Source: Yersinia proxima (GTDB taxonomy: Bacteria > Pseudomonadota > Gammaproteobacteria > Enterobacterales > Enterobacteriaceae). Taken from it: a DNA stretch of 64,000 nt. The DNA is taken from contig NZ_CABHYG010000024.1 of the NCBI RefSeq assembly GCF_902170785.1, positions 1 through 64,000 on the forward strand. Direction: 5' to 3'. The notes under the pieces were generated by a model. The model saw only the letters and a program-made list of their open reading frames with translations, searched no databases and had not been told where the DNA came from. A program made the translations under genes and the position numbers. Each line of letters starts with the position of its first letter. Position 1 is the first letter of the stretch. Shown piece by piece: positions 9,366 through 19,485 of the stretch.

Positions 9366-10739
9366 ATGTCTGAAAACGCTATAGTTTGGGATCTGTCCCT
9401 GATTCAAAAATATAATTATTCAGGGCCGCGCTATACCTCTTACCCCACCGCCCTTGAGTTTAGCGAAGAGTACAATGAATCTGCTTTTCAGCAGGCAGTG
9501 AAACGTTATCCGCAGCGGCCTTTATCGCTGTATGTGCATATCCCGTTTTGTCATAAGCTCTGCTACTTCTGTGGCTGCAATAAACTGGTGACGCGCCAGC
9601 AACATAAAGCTGATGAATATCTGGCGGTCTTGGAAAAAGAGATCCGCCAGCGGGCGGCGTTATTTGCCGGTCGCCAGGTCAGCCAGATGCATTGGGGCGG
9701 CGGCACGCCCACTTATCTGAATAAAACACAAATCACTCATTTGATGAATCTGTTGCGTGAAAACTTTGATTTTCTGCCCGGCGCAGAGCAGTCAATTGAA
9801 GTCGATCCGCGTGAAATTGAGCTGGATGTACTCGACCATCTGCGTGCTGAAGGGTTTAATCGCCTGAGCATGGGGGTGCAGGATTTCAATAAAGAGGTTC
9901 AACGGCTGGTTAACCGTGAGCAAGATGAAGATTTTATCTTTGCACTGATTGCCCGCGCTAAGGCGCTGGGGTTTAACTCAACCAATATTGATTTGATTTA
10001 TGGTTTGCCAAAACAGACGCCAGAAAGTTTTGCTTTTACCCTCAAGCGAGTAGCAGAACTCAACCCTGATCGCTTGAGTGTATTTAATTATGCCCATTTG
10101 CCAAGTCTGTTTGCCGCACAGCGTAAAATTAAAGATGCGGATTTACCAAGTGCCGAGCAGCGACTGGATATTTTGCAACATACCATCAGTTTCTTAACGG
10201 AATCTGGCTATCAGTTCATTGGTATGGATCATTTTGCCCGACCAGACGATGAGCTAGCGATTGCTCAGCGTGAAGGTAAATTACATCGTAATTTCCAGGG
10301 TTATACCACGCAAGGTGAGAGTGATTTACTTGGTTTGGGGGTTTCTGCCATCAGCATGTTAGGTGACAGTTACGCGCAAAATGAAAAAGATTTAAAGACT
10401 TACTATGCTGTTGTCGAACAGCGTGGCAATGCCTTATGGCGTGGCCTGACCATGACTGAAGATGATTGCTTGCGCCGCGACGTGATTAAGACACTGATTT
10501 GTAACTTCCAAATCAGCTATCAGCCGATTGAACAGCATTATGGTATTCATTTCGCTGATTATTTTGCTGAAGATTTTGAGTTGCTCGCCCCCTTTGAACA
10601 AGATGGGCTGGTGGAGCGGGGTGATAAGAGTATCCGTGTAACTCCGCGCGGGCGTTTACTCATTCGCAATATTTGTATGTGTTTCGATATTTATTTACGA
10701 AAACAGGCACGCAAGCAGCAGTTCTCCCGCGTGATCTAA
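9366..10739 (+). CDS. hemN: Oxygen-independent coproporphyrinogen III dehydrogenase HemN
   Basis: A 457-residue radical-SAM enzyme, the same length as in E. coli. The cluster motif CHKLCYFC supplies Cys62, Cys66 and Cys69, followed by GCNK, and the SAM-binding GGGTPT is present. It decarboxylates two propionates of coproporphyrinogen III to make protoporphyrinogen IX when oxygen is absent. An ATG at 9360 is also in frame, but an AAGGA ribosome-binding site six bases before 9366 and homology favour 9366. It is convergent with glnG. Confidence 0.97.
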   Translation: MSENAIVWDLSLIQKYNYSGPRYTSYPTALEFSEEYNESAFQQAVKRYPQRPLSLYVHIPFCHKLCYFCGCNKLVTRQQHKADEYLAVLEKEIRQRAALFAGRQVSQMHWGGGTPTYLNKTQITHLMNLLRENFDFLPGAEQSIEVDPREIELDVLDHLRAEGFNRLSMGVQDFNKEVQRLVNREQDEDFIFALIARAKALGFNSTNIDLIYGLPKQTPESFAFTLKRVAELNPDRLSVFNYAHLPSLFAAQRKIKDADLPSAEQRLDILQHTISFLTESGYQFIGMDHFARPDDELAIAQREGKLHRNFQGYTTQGESDLLGLGVSAISMLGDSYAQNEKDLKTYYAVVEQRGNALWRGLTMTEDDCLRRDVIKTLICNFQISYQPIEQHYGIHFADYFAEDFELLAPFEQDGLVERGDKSIRVTPRGRLLIRNICMCFDIYLRKQARKQQFSRVI

Positions 10740-10744
10740 TAAAG

Positions 10745-10766
10745 TCACCCTCAGTGATGAGGGTGA
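10745..10766. terminator. Hairpin between hemN and glnG
   Basis: TCACCCTC-AGTGAT-GAGGGTGA is a perfect 8-bp stem six bases after the hemN stop and 15 bases from the convergent glnG stop. AT-rich sequence follows, so it may serve both directions. Confidence 0.6.
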
Positions 10767-10780
10767 TCGCTAAATAAAAT

Positions 10781-12193
10781 TTATTCCATTCCCAATTCTT
10801 TCAATTTACGCGTTAACGTATTTCGACCCCAGCCTAACAGACGGGCTGCTTCCTGTTTGTGTCCTTGGGTATGACGTAATGCGGTGGTTAACAGCGTGCG
10901 CTCCATTTCTGGTTGCGCTTCTGACAGTAAGTCCTGATGACCAGACCGTAATGCCCGATCTGCCCATTGCGCCAGTAATGTCGACCAATTATCCGGCATC
11001 CGTTGGCCGGAAGCATCTGGTGTGCTGGTTTCAAACAGCTCAGAAGGTAAGTCCTGAACCAGTACTTCTTGCCCGGCAGCCATCACGGTCAACCAACGGC
11101 AGGTATTTTCCAGTTGGCGTACGTTTCCCGGCCAAGGCAGGCGAGTCAGTGCAACTTCTGTTTCAGGATGCAGGTTCTTGGCTTCGACACCCAACTCTTT
11201 CGCGGCGACTTGTAAAAAGTAGCGCGCCAGACGAGGAATATCTTCACGGCGCTCACGCAGTGGCGGTAAATGCACTCGAATGACATTCAGACGGTGGAAT
11301 AAGTCTTCGCGGAATTTCCCTTCCTGAACCCGTAGCTCCAGATTCTGATGGGTTGCAGCAATGATGCGCACATCCACCTTGACCGGTGCATAACCGCCAA
11401 CCCGATAGAACTGGCCGTCGGCCAACACGCGCAACAGGCGGGTTTGCACATCCAGCGGCATATCACCAATTTCATCTAAAAACAGTGTGCCGCCATCAGC
11501 TTGTTCAAAGCGGCCTTGGCGTACCTGATTGGCACCGGTAAATGCGCCTTTTTCATGGCCAAACAGTTCGGACTCAATTAAATCTTTTGGAATCGCAGCC
11601 ATATTCAATGCGATGAAAGGGGCTTTGGCTCGAGGGCTATGGCGATGTAGTGCATGGGCCACTAACTCTTTACCCGTACCTGATTCGCCGTTAATCAGCA
11701 CGCTAATAGAGGAGCGCGACAAGCGGCCAATGATGCGAAAAACATCCTGCATCGCAGGTGCTTCGCCGATGATATCAGCCGTCGGGCCACTGGCAGGTTG
11801 GGTGCGAGCGGGTTGTTGTTGCTCTTGATAATGGCTGATAGCCCGCTCAACCAGCGCGACCGCTTCATCAATATCAAAGGGTTTGGGCAGATAATCAAAT
11901 GCCCCTTGTTGGTAAGCGCTAACTGCTGCGTCTAAATCAGAATGTGCCGTCATTATGATGACCGGAAGCATCGGGTGGCGCTGCTTAATTTGTTTTAGCA
12001 GTGCTAATCCATCCATGCCGGGCATACGAATATCGGATAACAACACATCCGGGGTTTGCGTGGCAAGCGCATCCAATACCTGATTGCCGGTATCGAATGT
12101 TGCACAGTTTAGGCCAGCTCCAGTCAGTGCGCGTTCAAGCACCCAGCGGATGGAGCTATCGTCATCGACGATCCAGACTATCCCTCGTTGCAT
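10781..12193 (-). CDS. glnG: Nitrogen regulator NtrC (NR-I), sigma-54 enhancer-binding protein
   Basis: A 470-residue response regulator: receiver domain with phospho-acceptor Asp54 in [12 protein letters not shown]+ domain with Walker A GESGTGKE and the sigma-54-contacting GAFTGA loop, and a C-terminal Fis-type helix-turn-helix ([21 protein letters not shown]). Phosphorylated NtrC activates sigma-54 promoters under nitrogen limitation. The frame continues upstream through glnL in another frame to 12433, but the conserved start [12 protein letters not shown] is at 12193, eight bases after the glnL stop. Last gene of glnA-glnL-glnG. Confidence 0.97.
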   Translation of the reverse strand: MQRGIVWIVDDDSSIRWVLERALTGAGLNCATFDTGNQVLDALATQTPDVLLSDIRMPGMDGLALLKQIKQRHPMLPVIIMTAHSDLDAAVSAYQQGAFDYLPKPFDIDEAVALVERAISHYQEQQQPARTQPASGPTADIIGEAPAMQDVFRIIGRLSRSSISVLINGESGTGKELVAHALHRHSPRAKAPFIALNMAAIPKDLIESELFGHEKGAFTGANQVRQGRFEQADGGTLFLDEIGDMPLDVQTRLLRVLADGQFYRVGGYAPVKVDVRIIAATHQNLELRVQEGKFREDLFHRLNVIRVHLPPLRERREDIPRLARYFLQVAAKELGVEAKNLHPETEVALTRLPWPGNVRQLENTCRWLTVMAAGQEVLVQDLPSELFETSTPDASGQRMPDNWSTLLAQWADRALRSGHQDLLSEAQPEMERTLLTTALRHTQGHKQEAARLLGWGRNTLTRKLKELGME

Positions 12194-12200
12194 AGAAACC

Positions 12201-13250
12201 TCACTGGCGAATAGGCAGGTAAACCGAGAATTCGGTATGTCCCGGCCAACTGTTAAATTCAATTTTACCCGAATGCTGATCGATAAGACTACGGGCAATG
12301 GACAAGCCAAGGCCCGTCCCTCCCTCACGGCCACTGACCATCGGATAGAACACGGTATCTTGTAATTGCGTTGGTACGCCTGGCCCATCATCTTCAATAT
12401 CAATTCGCGCGGCCAAGCGGTAGCGCACGCCATGCAGTGTTATCTGAAATGCGGTGCGGGTACGAAGTGTTATTGTGCCGCCAGCTTCACCTAAAGCCTG
12501 TAATGCATTGCGGGTGATGTTGAGCAGCACTTGTTCAATTTGATCGGGATCGTGCGCCAGCTCAGGCAAACTGGGGTCATAATCACGGATTAACGTCACG
12601 TTATCCGGTTTTTCCAGAGAGACGAGTTGGCAAACCCGTTCAGCAACCTGATGGATGCTTTGTGTAACATGTTGACCAGGCCGCTGTGGGCCTAATAAGC
12701 GGTCAACCAAATTACGTAGGCGATCAGCTTGTTCAATGATGACTTTGGTATATTCCAGTAATGCCGGATCGGGCAGGGCTTTTGACAATAATTGTGCCGC
12801 CCCTCGTAAACCACCTAATGGATTCTTGATTTCGTGCGCCAGCCCACGAACCAAATCACGTGCAGCGATTTGTTGTGCATGCTGTAGTTGCTCTTGGCTT
12901 AAGCGACGCTGATTATCCATCGGAGCCATTTCCAGTAGTATAAAACCCTCTGGCAATGACTGTGCGGTGAGCGATAAAATATGTGCCCGACCATCAACCA
13001 CCAATGTCACTTCGTTATCGGTAAAACCTTGGCCCGACTCCAGACTCTCCCTCATCAGCTCAATATTCAGAGAAAAATAGCCTAATAATTCGGGGAGTGG
13101 TGTACCAAAAAGTTTACGAGAGCTTTGCGCCAGAAGTTGCTGGGCCGCGGGGTTGGCATAATGAATAGCCAGAGAATCATCTAATAGCAGAATGCTATTA
13201 ATGAGAGAATTGAGGATCTGCCCAGCATCGGGCAGCGTGCCTGTTGCCAT
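12201..13250 (-). CDS. glnL: Nitrogen regulation sensor kinase/phosphatase NtrB (NR-II)
   Basis: A 349-residue soluble histidine kinase, the E. coli length. It has an N-terminal PAS domain ([18 protein letters not shown]), the phosphorylation-site helix HEIKNPLGG (His about 139) and an ATPase domain with DDGPGVP and GGTGLGLSI. NtrB phosphorylates NtrC when nitrogen is scarce and, bound to PII, dephosphorylates it when nitrogen is ample. I chose [10 protein letters not shown] at 13250, as in E. coli, over an upstream in-frame ATG at 13280 that overlaps the NtrC operator. Confidence 0.97.
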   Translation of the reverse strand: MATGTLPDAGQILNSLINSILLLDDSLAIHYANPAAQQLLAQSSRKLFGTPLPELLGYFSLNIELMRESLESGQGFTDNEVTLVVDGRAHILSLTAQSLPEGFILLEMAPMDNQRRLSQEQLQHAQQIAARDLVRGLAHEIKNPLGGLRGAAQLLSKALPDPALLEYTKVIIEQADRLRNLVDRLLGPQRPGQHVTQSIHQVAERVCQLVSLEKPDNVTLIRDYDPSLPELAHDPDQIEQVLLNITRNALQALGEAGGTITLRTRTAFQITLHGVRYRLAARIDIEDDGPGVPTQLQDTVFYPMVSGREGGTGLGLSIARSLIDQHSGKIEFNSWPGHTEFSVYLPIRQ

Positions 13251-13262
13251 TACGCAGACTCC

Positions 13263-13279
13263 TGCACATTTTTGGTGCA
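13263..13279 (-). promoter_or_regulatory. NtrC operator at the glnL promoter
   Basis: TGCAC-N7-GTGCA (17 bases, with a TTGGTGCA half) matches the NtrC site consensus. In E. coli an NtrC site at the same place represses the glnL promoter, keeping NtrB/NtrC levels low when NtrC is abundant. Confidence 0.8.
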
Positions 13280-13341
13280 TTAATCCTAGCGGTTCAGTCG
13301 CAACTGAGCCAGAGGAATGATGACGAAAACGAAAAGTGGAG

Positions 13342-13366
13342 AAAAAAGCCCATTATGAAATGGGCT
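13342..13366 (-). terminator. glnA terminator
   Basis: On the minus strand an AGCCCAT / ATGGGCT stem is followed by a run of T residues, 33 bases after the glnA stop. It separates the abundant glnA message from glnLG; some read-through feeds glnLG in relatives. Confidence 0.85.
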
Positions 13367-13398
13367 AAAAGTTTCCACGGCAACAAAAAAACTAAAAC

Positions 13399-14808
13399 TT
13401 AAACGCTGTAATACAATTCGAACTCAACTGGGTGCGGAGTCATACGAACACGGTCCATCTCTTCTTTACGCAGTTCGATATAAGCATCGATAGCGTCGTC
13501 AGTGAACACGCCACCACGGGTCAGGAACTCGCGGTCTTCGTTCAGTGCAGCCATTGCTTCGTCCAGTGAACCTGCAACTTTTGGAATTTCAGCTTCTTCT
13601 TCCGGTGGCAAGTCATACAGGTTTTTGTCCATCGCATCACCAGGGTGAATTTTGTTGATGATGCCATCAAGGCCAGCCATCAGCAGAGCTGCGAAGCACA
13701 GGTATGGGTTAGCTGCTGGGTCTGGGAAGCGCGCTTCAATACGACGTGCTTTCGGGCTGGCAACCACAGGGATACGGATAGAAGCTGAACGGTTACGGGC
13801 AGAATATGCCAACATTACCGGTGCTTCGTAGCCTGGGACCAAACGTTTGTAGGAGTTAGTCGTTGGGTTAGCCAAGGCGTTAATGGCTTTTGCGTGCTTG
13901 ATGATACCGCCGATATAGAACAGCGCCATTTCAGACAGGCCAGCGTATTTGTCACCGGCGAACAAGTTAGTACCGTTCTTGGACAAAGACATATGGCAGT
14001 GCATACCTGAACCGTTATCACCGAACATAGGTTTTGGCATGAAAGTCGCAGTTTTACCGAATGCGTGTGCCACGTTGTGCACCACATATTTGTAAATCTG
14101 AATTTCGTCAGCTTTTTTGGTCATGGTATTGAAGCGAGTTGCCACTTCGTTCTGACCGGCTGTTGCAACTTCATGGTGGTGCGCTTCAACCACCAGGCCC
14201 ATTTCTTCCATGGTCAAACACATGGTAGAACGCAGGTCCTGTGAAGAATCGACCGGAGGAACCGGGAAGTAACCCCCTTTGACTGCTGGACGATGGCCTT
14301 TGTTGCCACCTTCGTATTTGGTGCTGGAGTTCCATGCGCCTTCGATATCATCGATAGAGACGTGAGAACCACGGATGGTGCTACCAAAACGAACGTCGTC
14401 GAACAGGAAGAATTCTGGCTCTGGCCCAAATAATACGGTATCGGCGATGCCTGAAGATTTCAGGAATTCTTCTGCGCGCTTGGAGATAGAACGCGGGTCG
14501 CGGTCATAACCTTGCAGAGTGCCTGGCTCGAGGATGTCACAGCGAATAATCAGTGTGGAGTCTTCGAAGAACGGGTCCATAACAGCGGTGCTGGCGTCTG
14601 GCATCAGTACCATGTCGGATTCGTTAATGCCTTTCCAGCCACCAATCGAGGAGCCATCAAACATTTTGCCTTCTTCGAAGAAGTCAGCGTTGACCTGATG
14701 AGCTGGAATAGTGATGTGCTGTTCTTTCCCTTTAGTATCGGTGAAACGCAAATCAACAAATTTCACTTCGTGCTCATTCAGCATCGTCAAAACATGTTCA
14801 GCGGACAT
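13399..14808 (-). CDS. glnA: Glutamine synthetase, type I
   Basis: A 469-residue GS-I-beta enzyme that makes glutamine from glutamate, ammonia and ATP in a dodecamer. Typical stretches include [12 protein letters not shown], the GNGMHCH-like HxH (GSGMHCHMS) and NRSASIRIP. The adenylylation tyrosine is present in NLYDLPPEE near residue 398, so activity can be regulated by GlnE. I used [10 protein letters not shown] at 14808, the conserved start, rather than the in-frame ATG at 14832. It is preceded by a readable sigma-54/NtrC promoter. Confidence 0.98.
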   Translation of the reverse strand: MSAEHVLTMLNEHEVKFVDLRFTDTKGKEQHITIPAHQVNADFFEEGKMFDGSSIGGWKGINESDMVLMPDASTAVMDPFFEDSTLIIRCDILEPGTLQGYDRDPRSISKRAEEFLKSSGIADTVLFGPEPEFFLFDDVRFGSTIRGSHVSIDDIEGAWNSSTKYEGGNKGHRPAVKGGYFPVPPVDSSQDLRSTMCLTMEEMGLVVEAHHHEVATAGQNEVATRFNTMTKKADEIQIYKYVVHNVAHAFGKTATFMPKPMFGDNGSGMHCHMSLSKNGTNLFAGDKYAGLSEMALFYIGGIIKHAKAINALANPTTNSYKRLVPGYEAPVMLAYSARNRSASIRIPVVASPKARRIEARFPDPAANPYLCFAALLMAGLDGIINKIHPGDAMDKNLYDLPPEEEAEIPKVAGSLDEAMAALNEDREFLTRGGVFTDDAIDAYIELRKEEMDRVRMTPHPVEFELYYSV

Positions 14809-14860
14809 ACTTATATCTCCTGGATTTGTCATAGTCGTCGTCGTGGAACGATTACCGTGT

Positions 14861-14990
14861 TATTCCCTTCGAACTTGAAGTTACAGGGGGAGTGGCTGCA
14901 CTCACTTACCCGAATTACTTACCAGAGTAAGCTCATCGGGATTCATTCACTTGCCGCCTACCTGCAACACCAATTTCTTTGGGTATATGA
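14861..14990. repeat. ERIC element (full length)
   Basis: About 130 bases. TTCCCTTCGAACTTGAAGTT marks one end and CTTTGGGTATATG the other. The central palindrome contains CTCACTTACCCGAATTACTTACC and GTAAGCTCATCGGGATTCA, which resemble the two classical ERIC primer sites. It lies within the glnA leader, downstream of glnAp2, so it would be part of the glnA transcript. Confidence 0.8.
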
Positions 14991-15016
14991 TGTTCAGTCA
15001 TTCATGCTAAAATACA

Positions 15017-15035
15017 TTGCGAAATCTATGCCAAC
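15017..15035 (-). promoter_or_regulatory. Sigma-54 promoter glnAp2
   Basis: On the minus strand the sequence reads TTGGCATAGATTTCGCA. GG (15032-15031) and GC (15020-15019) are ten bases apart, as sigma-54 requires, and the match to E. coli glnAp2 is nearly exact. The expected start is about 15007. Confidence 0.9.
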
Positions 15036-15106
15036 TTTCCAAACCCCCCGTTTATGCCATATCATAGGGGTCTGCTGATATTCAGTATGCACCAGGATAG
15101 TTATAT

Positions 15107-15123
15107 TGCACTATTTTGGTGCT
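15107..15123 (-). promoter_or_regulatory. NtrC enhancer site (proximal)
   Basis: TGCACTATTTTGGTGCT fits the NtrC consensus TGCAC-N5-TGGTGCA with one end mismatch. Its centre is about 108 bases upstream of the predicted glnAp2 start. Confidence 0.85.
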
Positions 15124-15138
15124 TCATTTGCGCTGTTG

Positions 15139-15155
15139 GGCACTGTATTGGTGCA
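15139..15155 (-). promoter_or_regulatory. NtrC enhancer site (distal)
   Basis: GGCACTGTATTGGTGCA is a second NtrC site, centred 32 bases (three helical turns) from the proximal site and about 140 bases upstream of glnAp2. The two sites on one DNA face allow NtrC hexamer assembly. Confidence 0.85.
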
Positions 15156-15309
15156 ATAAGAGGCCGGAAGGCTATTTTTGCACCGTGAAAGGGATCACAA
15201 ACACACCGCCGTTAGGTTGTTTATAAGAGAATTTTGTGATCTTGTTTAGTCCCTCGCCTAATACGTGTACAATAGCGCGCTATTTCTAAATGCCTGAGGC
15301 AAAAAAGCT

Positions 15310-17133
15310 GTGATCGAGAATCTGCGTAACATCGCCATTATTGCGCACGTTGACCATGGGAAAACTACCCTGGTTGATAAGTTGCTACAACAATCTGGTA
15401 CGTTCGGTGAACGTGCTGAAGCAACTGAACGTGTAATGGACTCCAACGATTTGGAGAAAGAGCGTGGGATAACCATCCTCGCCAAAAATACTGCCATTAA
15501 GTGGAAAGACTACCGCATCAACATCGTGGATACCCCAGGACACGCCGATTTCGGCGGTGAAGTTGAGCGTGTAATGTCTATGGTTGACTCTGTTCTGCTG
15601 GTTGTCGACGCAATGGATGGCCCGATGCCGCAGACACGTTTCGTGACCAAAAAGGCTTTTGCTAATGGTCTGAAACCAATCGTGGTAATCAATAAAGTTG
15701 ACCGTCCGGGCGCGCGCCCTGATTGGGTTGTAGATCAGGTATTCGACCTGTTTGTTAACCTGGACGCAACCGACGAACAACTGGACTTCCCTATCATTTA
15801 TGCATCTGCATTGATGGGTATTGCTGGTGAAGACCACAATGATATGGCGGAAGATATGACCCCGTTGTATCAAGCCATCGTTGACCATGTGTCTCCGCCA
15901 CAAGTTGAGCTTGAAGCTCCGTTCCAGATGCAGATCTCTCAGCTGGATTACAACAACTATGTTGGTGTTATCGGCATCGGTCGAATCAAACGCGGTAAAG
16001 TTAAGCCAAACCAGCAAGTCACTATCATTGATAGCGAAGGCAAAACTCGTAACGCTAAAGTCGGTAAAGTTCTGACTCACATGGGTCTGGAGCGTATTGA
16101 AGCTACCGAGGCTGAAGCTGGCGATATCATTGCCATCACCGGTCTGGGCGAGTTGAACATCTCTGATACCATTTGCGATGTAAGTGCTGTTGAAGCATTA
16201 CCTGCATTGTCTGTTGATGAACCAACCGTAAGCATGTATTTCTGCGTTAACACCTCTCCGTTCTGTGGTAAAGAAGGCAAGTACGTGACTTCACGTCAGA
16301 TCCTTGAGCGCCTGAACAAAGAGTTGATTCATAACGTGGCACTGCGTGTTGAAGAAACTGAAGATGCTGATGCATTCCGCGTATCTGGTCGTGGCGAACT
16401 GCACCTGTCGGTTCTGATCGAAAACATGCGTCGTGAAGGTTTCGAGCTGGCTGTATCCCGTCCTAAGGTTATCAACCGTAAAATCGATGGCCGTATGCAA
16501 GAGCCATTCGAAAACGTGACGTTGGATATCGAAGAGCAACACCAGGGCGCAGTAATGCAAGCCATGGGTGAGCGTAAAGGCGACGTGAAAGACATGGTTC
16601 CAGACGGCAAAGGCCGTATTCGTTTGGATTACCTGATCCCAGCACGTGGTTTGATCGGTTTCCGTACTGAATTCATGACCATGACCTCTGGTACTGGCCT
16701 GTTGTACTCCACATTCAGTCACTATGATGATGTGCGTCCAGGCGAGATCGGTCAACGTCAAAACGGCGTATTGATCTCTAACGGTCAGGGTAAAGCTGTT
16801 GCATTCGCATTGTTCAAACTGCAAGACCGCGGCAAACTGTTCATCGGTCATGGTACAGAAGTGTATGAAGGCCAAATCATTGGTATTCACTCACGTTCTA
16901 ACGACCTGACTGTAAACTGCTTGACCGGTAAGCAACTGACCAACATGCGTGCATCGGGTACTGATGAAGCAACCACGCTGGTTCCTTTCCTGAAGAAAAC
17001 TCTGGAACAGGCTCTGGAATTCATTGATGACGATGAATTGGTTGAAGTTACCCCGCAATCGATCCGTATCCGTAAGCGTCACCTGACGGAAAACGATCGT
17101 AAGCGTGCAAGTCGTGGTCCTAAAGAAGATTAA
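15310..17133 (+). CDS. typA: Translational GTPase TypA/BipA
   Basis: A 607-residue ribosome-binding GTPase, identical in length to E. coli BipA. The G motifs are AHVDHGKT (residues 12-19), [13 protein letters not shown] and NKVD, followed by EF-G-like domains and the BipA-specific C-terminal domain with a basic tail (RIRKRHL, RKRASRG). It acts in 50S assembly at low temperature and in stress and virulence gene expression. The start codon is GTG with only a weak GAGG upstream, as homology to MIE(K/N)LRNIAI requires. It diverges from glnA. Confidence 0.97.
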   Translation: MIENLRNIAIIAHVDHGKTTLVDKLLQQSGTFGERAEATERVMDSNDLEKERGITILAKNTAIKWKDYRINIVDTPGHADFGGEVERVMSMVDSVLLVVDAMDGPMPQTRFVTKKAFANGLKPIVVINKVDRPGARPDWVVDQVFDLFVNLDATDEQLDFPIIYASALMGIAGEDHNDMAEDMTPLYQAIVDHVSPPQVELEAPFQMQISQLDYNNYVGVIGIGRIKRGKVKPNQQVTIIDSEGKTRNAKVGKVLTHMGLERIEATEAEAGDIIAITGLGELNISDTICDVSAVEALPALSVDEPTVSMYFCVNTSPFCGKEGKYVTSRQILERLNKELIHNVALRVEETEDADAFRVSGRGELHLSVLIENMRREGFELAVSRPKVINRKIDGRMQEPFENVTLDIEEQHQGAVMQAMGERKGDVKDMVPDGKGRIRLDYLIPARGLIGFRTEFMTMTSGTGLLYSTFSHYDDVRPGEIGQRQNGVLISNGQGKAVAFALFKLQDRGKLFIGHGTEVYEGQIIGIHSRSNDLTVNCLTGKQLTNMRASGTDEATTLVPFLKKTLEQALEFIDDDELVEVTPQSIRIRKRHLTENDRKRASRGPKED

Positions 17134-17158
17134 TTCTTCTTGGTTCCATTGATACTTA

Positions 17159-17175
17159 GGGCGCGAAAAGCGCCC
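17159..17175 (+). terminator. Hairpin after typA
   Basis: GGGCGC-GAAAA-GCGCCC is a perfect 6-bp stem 26 bases after the typA stop. The following sequence is only moderately T-rich. Confidence 0.55.
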
Positions 17176-17181
17176 TGAGTT

Positions 17182-17329
17182 CTATCCCTTTCGTCCTTGA
17201 AGCTGCAACTGTGTTAGCTTCGCTCACTCACCCGAATCACTTACTGGTCTTAGCCTTAAAAAATAAGTAAGCTCATCGGGATGAATTCACTTGCCGCTTA
17301 GTTGCAACTCCAATGCCTTTGGGGATACT
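17182..17329. repeat. ERIC element with internal insertion
   Basis: About 148 bases. The ends (TATCCCTTTCGTCCTTGAAGCTGCAA and CTTTGGGGATA) and the palindrome arms (CTCACTCACCCGAATCACTTACT and GTAAGCTCATCGGGAT) match the element at 14861. The centre is longer by about 20 bases, with a GTCTTAGCCTTAAAAAATAA insert between the two ERIC arms. It lies just after typA. Confidence 0.8.
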
Positions 17330-17455
17330 TTTTATTTTTTACCGCTACGGTAAAATATTATTTTTCCTGACCGACCCCTCCTTTTTCTCCCTCTCTCTGT
17401 TCAGTTTTCTTTTTTCCCGTTACAGTAAAACTCACCATCTAATTGGGAGAGCGCC

Positions 17456-18043
17456 ATGCTGTATATCTTTGATCTAGGGAATGTGATTGTTGATATCGAC
17501 TTCAAACGCGTATTGGGTGTTTGGAGTAAATTAAGCAGTGTTCCGTTGGCTACACTGAGTGAGCGCTTTACGATGGGAGAGGTCTTCCAGCAGCATGAGC
17601 GCGGTGAAATAAGCGATGAGGATTTTGCCCATCAGCTAAGTGACGAAATGGGGCTATCCTTGAGTTTCGAACAGTTTGCTGAAGGTTGGCAGGCGGTGTT
17701 TGTGGCTTTACGCCCTGAAGTCATCTCGAACATGCAAAAGTTGCGAGCCGAAGGGCATCGAGTGGTGGTGCTATCTAATACTAACCGTTTGCATTGCAAT
17801 TATTGGCCACAGCATTACCCTGAAGTTGCAGCTGCCGCAGATCATATGTATTTGTCGCAAGATTTGGGGATGCGCAAACCTGAAGCCAGAATCTATCAAC
17901 ATGTATTGAATGCGGAGAACATTTCAGCAGAGCAGGCCGTATTCTTTGATGATGTTGAGGCGAATATTGTTGCCGCCAGAATCGAGGGTATTACTGGCAT
18001 TCACGTCACCGACCGAAAGGTTATTCCAGCTTATTTTTCCTGA
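17456..18043 (+). CDS. yihX: HAD-like alpha-D-glucose-1-phosphate phosphatase YihX
   Basis: A 195-residue haloacid-dehalogenase-type phosphatase. Motif I is FDLGNVIVDID (nucleophile Asp6), motif II is VVVLSNTNR, the motif III lysine is in GMRKPEARIY and motif IV is VFFDDVEANI. The E. coli orthologue hydrolyses alpha-glucose 1-phosphate and related sugar phosphates. A GGGAGA ribosome-binding site precedes the ATG. The leader between the ERIC repeat and the gene is pyrimidine-rich and holds a TTTTACCG/CGGTAAAA palindrome. Confidence 0.92.
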   Translation: MLYIFDLGNVIVDIDFKRVLGVWSKLSSVPLATLSERFTMGEVFQQHERGEISDEDFAHQLSDEMGLSLSFEQFAEGWQAVFVALRPEVISNMQKLRAEGHRVVVLSNTNRLHCNYWPQHYPEVAAAADHMYLSQDLGMRKPEARIYQHVLNAENISAEQAVFFDDVEANIVAARIEGITGIHVTDRKVIPAYFS

Positions 18044-18135
18044 TAAGTTATTACTCCAGACGCTAATGGGTTAGCCTTAAACATCACGCTAGCCCATAAC
18101 CGAACCTAAACACCGGTATTGATTGAGAGATAAAC

Positions 18136-19026
18136 ATGGCGAGTTTTCTGCGTTTTCGCTTATCTGCATCTTTAAAACCCTACATTACGTTCGGACGAAT
18201 GCTTTACACCCGAATAGATAAAGACGGGTTAACCATGCTGGCTGGGCATCTGGCGTATGTATCATTACTTTCTCTCGTACCATTGATCACGGTAATTTTT
18301 GCTCTATTCGCGGCTTTTCCGATGTTTGCTGATATCAGCATAAAATTGAAAGCCTTCATATTCGCCAATTTTATGCCTGCAACTGGCGATATTATCCAAA
18401 ACTATCTCGAGCAATTTGTTGCCAACTCAAATCGTATGACAGTGGTGGGCACCTGCGGCTTGATTGTGACAGCGTTGCTGCTAATTTACTCCGTCGACAG
18501 TGTGCTCAACACTATCTGGCGCAGCAAGGTTCATCGGTCACTGGTATTTTCATTTGCCGTTTATTGGATGGTACTGACATTAGGGCCGATTCTCGTCGGG
18601 GCCAGTATGGTTATCAGCTCGTATTTGCTGTCATTGCAATGGCTGGCAAATGCCCAGGTAGATAGCATGATCGATGAGACATTGCGGCTATTTCCGTTGC
18701 TGATTTCCTGGGTTTCATTTTGGTTATTGTACAGTGTGGTGCCAACCGTGAGGGTGCCTGCGCGAGATGCCGTTATCGGCGCACTGGTTGCTGCATTATT
18801 TTTCGAGCTTGGTAAGAAAGGATTCACGATGTATATCACGCTGTTTCCGTCTTATCAGCTGATTTACGGGGTGCTGGCCGTTATCCCCATTTTATTTCTT
18901 TGGGTTTATTGGAGTTGGTGCATTGTGTTATTGGGGGCGGAAATTACGGTCACCTTGGGCGAGTATCGCGCGCAACGCCATCAGGCCATAACAGAGCAGA
19001 ACCCGAGTCAAAGTCAGGAGATGTAA
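18136..19026 (+). CDS. yihY: YihY/BrkB family inner-membrane protein
   Basis: A 296-residue integral membrane protein with about six hydrophobic segments, including [18 protein letters not shown] and [17 protein letters not shown], and a polar C-terminal tail. Members are annotated as BrkB or UPF0761; the old link to serum resistance comes from Bordetella BrkB and does not establish a function here. It ends six bases before dtd, so the two probably form an operon. Confidence 0.9.
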   Translation: MASFLRFRLSASLKPYITFGRMLYTRIDKDGLTMLAGHLAYVSLLSLVPLITVIFALFAAFPMFADISIKLKAFIFANFMPATGDIIQNYLEQFVANSNRMTVVGTCGLIVTALLLIYSVDSVLNTIWRSKVHRSLVFSFAVYWMVLTLGPILVGASMVISSYLLSLQWLANAQVDSMIDETLRLFPLLISWVSFWLLYSVVPTVRVPARDAVIGALVAALFFELGKKGFTMYITLFPSYQLIYGVLAVIPILFLWVYWSWCIVLLGAEITVTLGEYRAQRHQAITEQNPSQSQEM

Positions 19027-19032
19027 GGCATT

Positions 19033-19470
19033 ATGATTGCGTTGATTCAACGGGCGCTTAGCGCCAATGTCGTGGTTGATGGGGAAGTGGTGGGTGAGAT
19101 TGGGCCTGGATTGTTGATATTACTCGGTGTTGAACAAGAGGATACCGAGCAAAAAGCACAGCGCTTATGTGAAAAAGTTCTGGGCTATCGGATTTTTAGT
19201 GATGAGAACGACAAAATGAACCTGAATGTTCAGCAAGCGGGGGGCAGTGTGCTGGTGGTTTCACAATTTACACTGGTTGCTGATACTCAAAAGGGCATGA
19301 GACCCAGTTTCTCTCGTGGGGCTGCTCCCGCAGAAGCAGACAGGCTTTATCAGTATTTTGTTGCCCAGTGTCGCGAGCATGGTGTAAAAACGGAAACGGG
19401 ATTATTTGCAGCGGATATGAAAGTTAGCCTGGTAAACGACGGCCCAGTGACGTTCTGGTTGCAAGTTTAA
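19033..19470 (+). CDS. dtd: D-aminoacyl-tRNA deacylase
   Basis: A 145-residue DTD. Family motifs are [12 protein letters not shown] (about residues 78-89), the conserved RPSFSRGA and the C-terminal NDGPVTFWL with the Gly-cis-Pro proofreading dipeptide. It hydrolyses D-aminoacyl-tRNAs and glycyl-tRNA(Ala), clearing mischarged tRNA. It follows yihY by six bases, the usual enterobacterial pair. Confidence 0.96.
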   Translation: MIALIQRALSANVVVDGEVVGEIGPGLLILLGVEQEDTEQKAQRLCEKVLGYRIFSDENDKMNLNVQQAGGSVLVVSQFTLVADTQKGMRPSFSRGAAPAEADRLYQYFVAQCREHGVKTETGLFAADMKVSLVNDGPVTFWLQV

Positions 19471-19485
19471 AGACGGAATTTCGCC

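Noticed and set aside
12194-12433. 80-residue N-terminal extension of NtrC
   Set aside because: It runs through the end of glnL in another frame; the receiver domain begins at the [12 protein letters not shown] start used by all homologues.
14512-15078. 188-residue frame on the + strand
   Set aside because: It is antisense to glnA and runs through the ERIC element and the glnA promoter; the composition reflects the opposite strand of glnA.
15385-16080. 231-residue frame on the minus strand
   Set aside because: Antisense to the well-supported typA gene; His/Val/Asn-rich sequence with no domain.
16291-16890. 199-residue frame on the minus strand
   Set aside because: Also a mirror frame of typA; long only because of codon bias on the coding strand.
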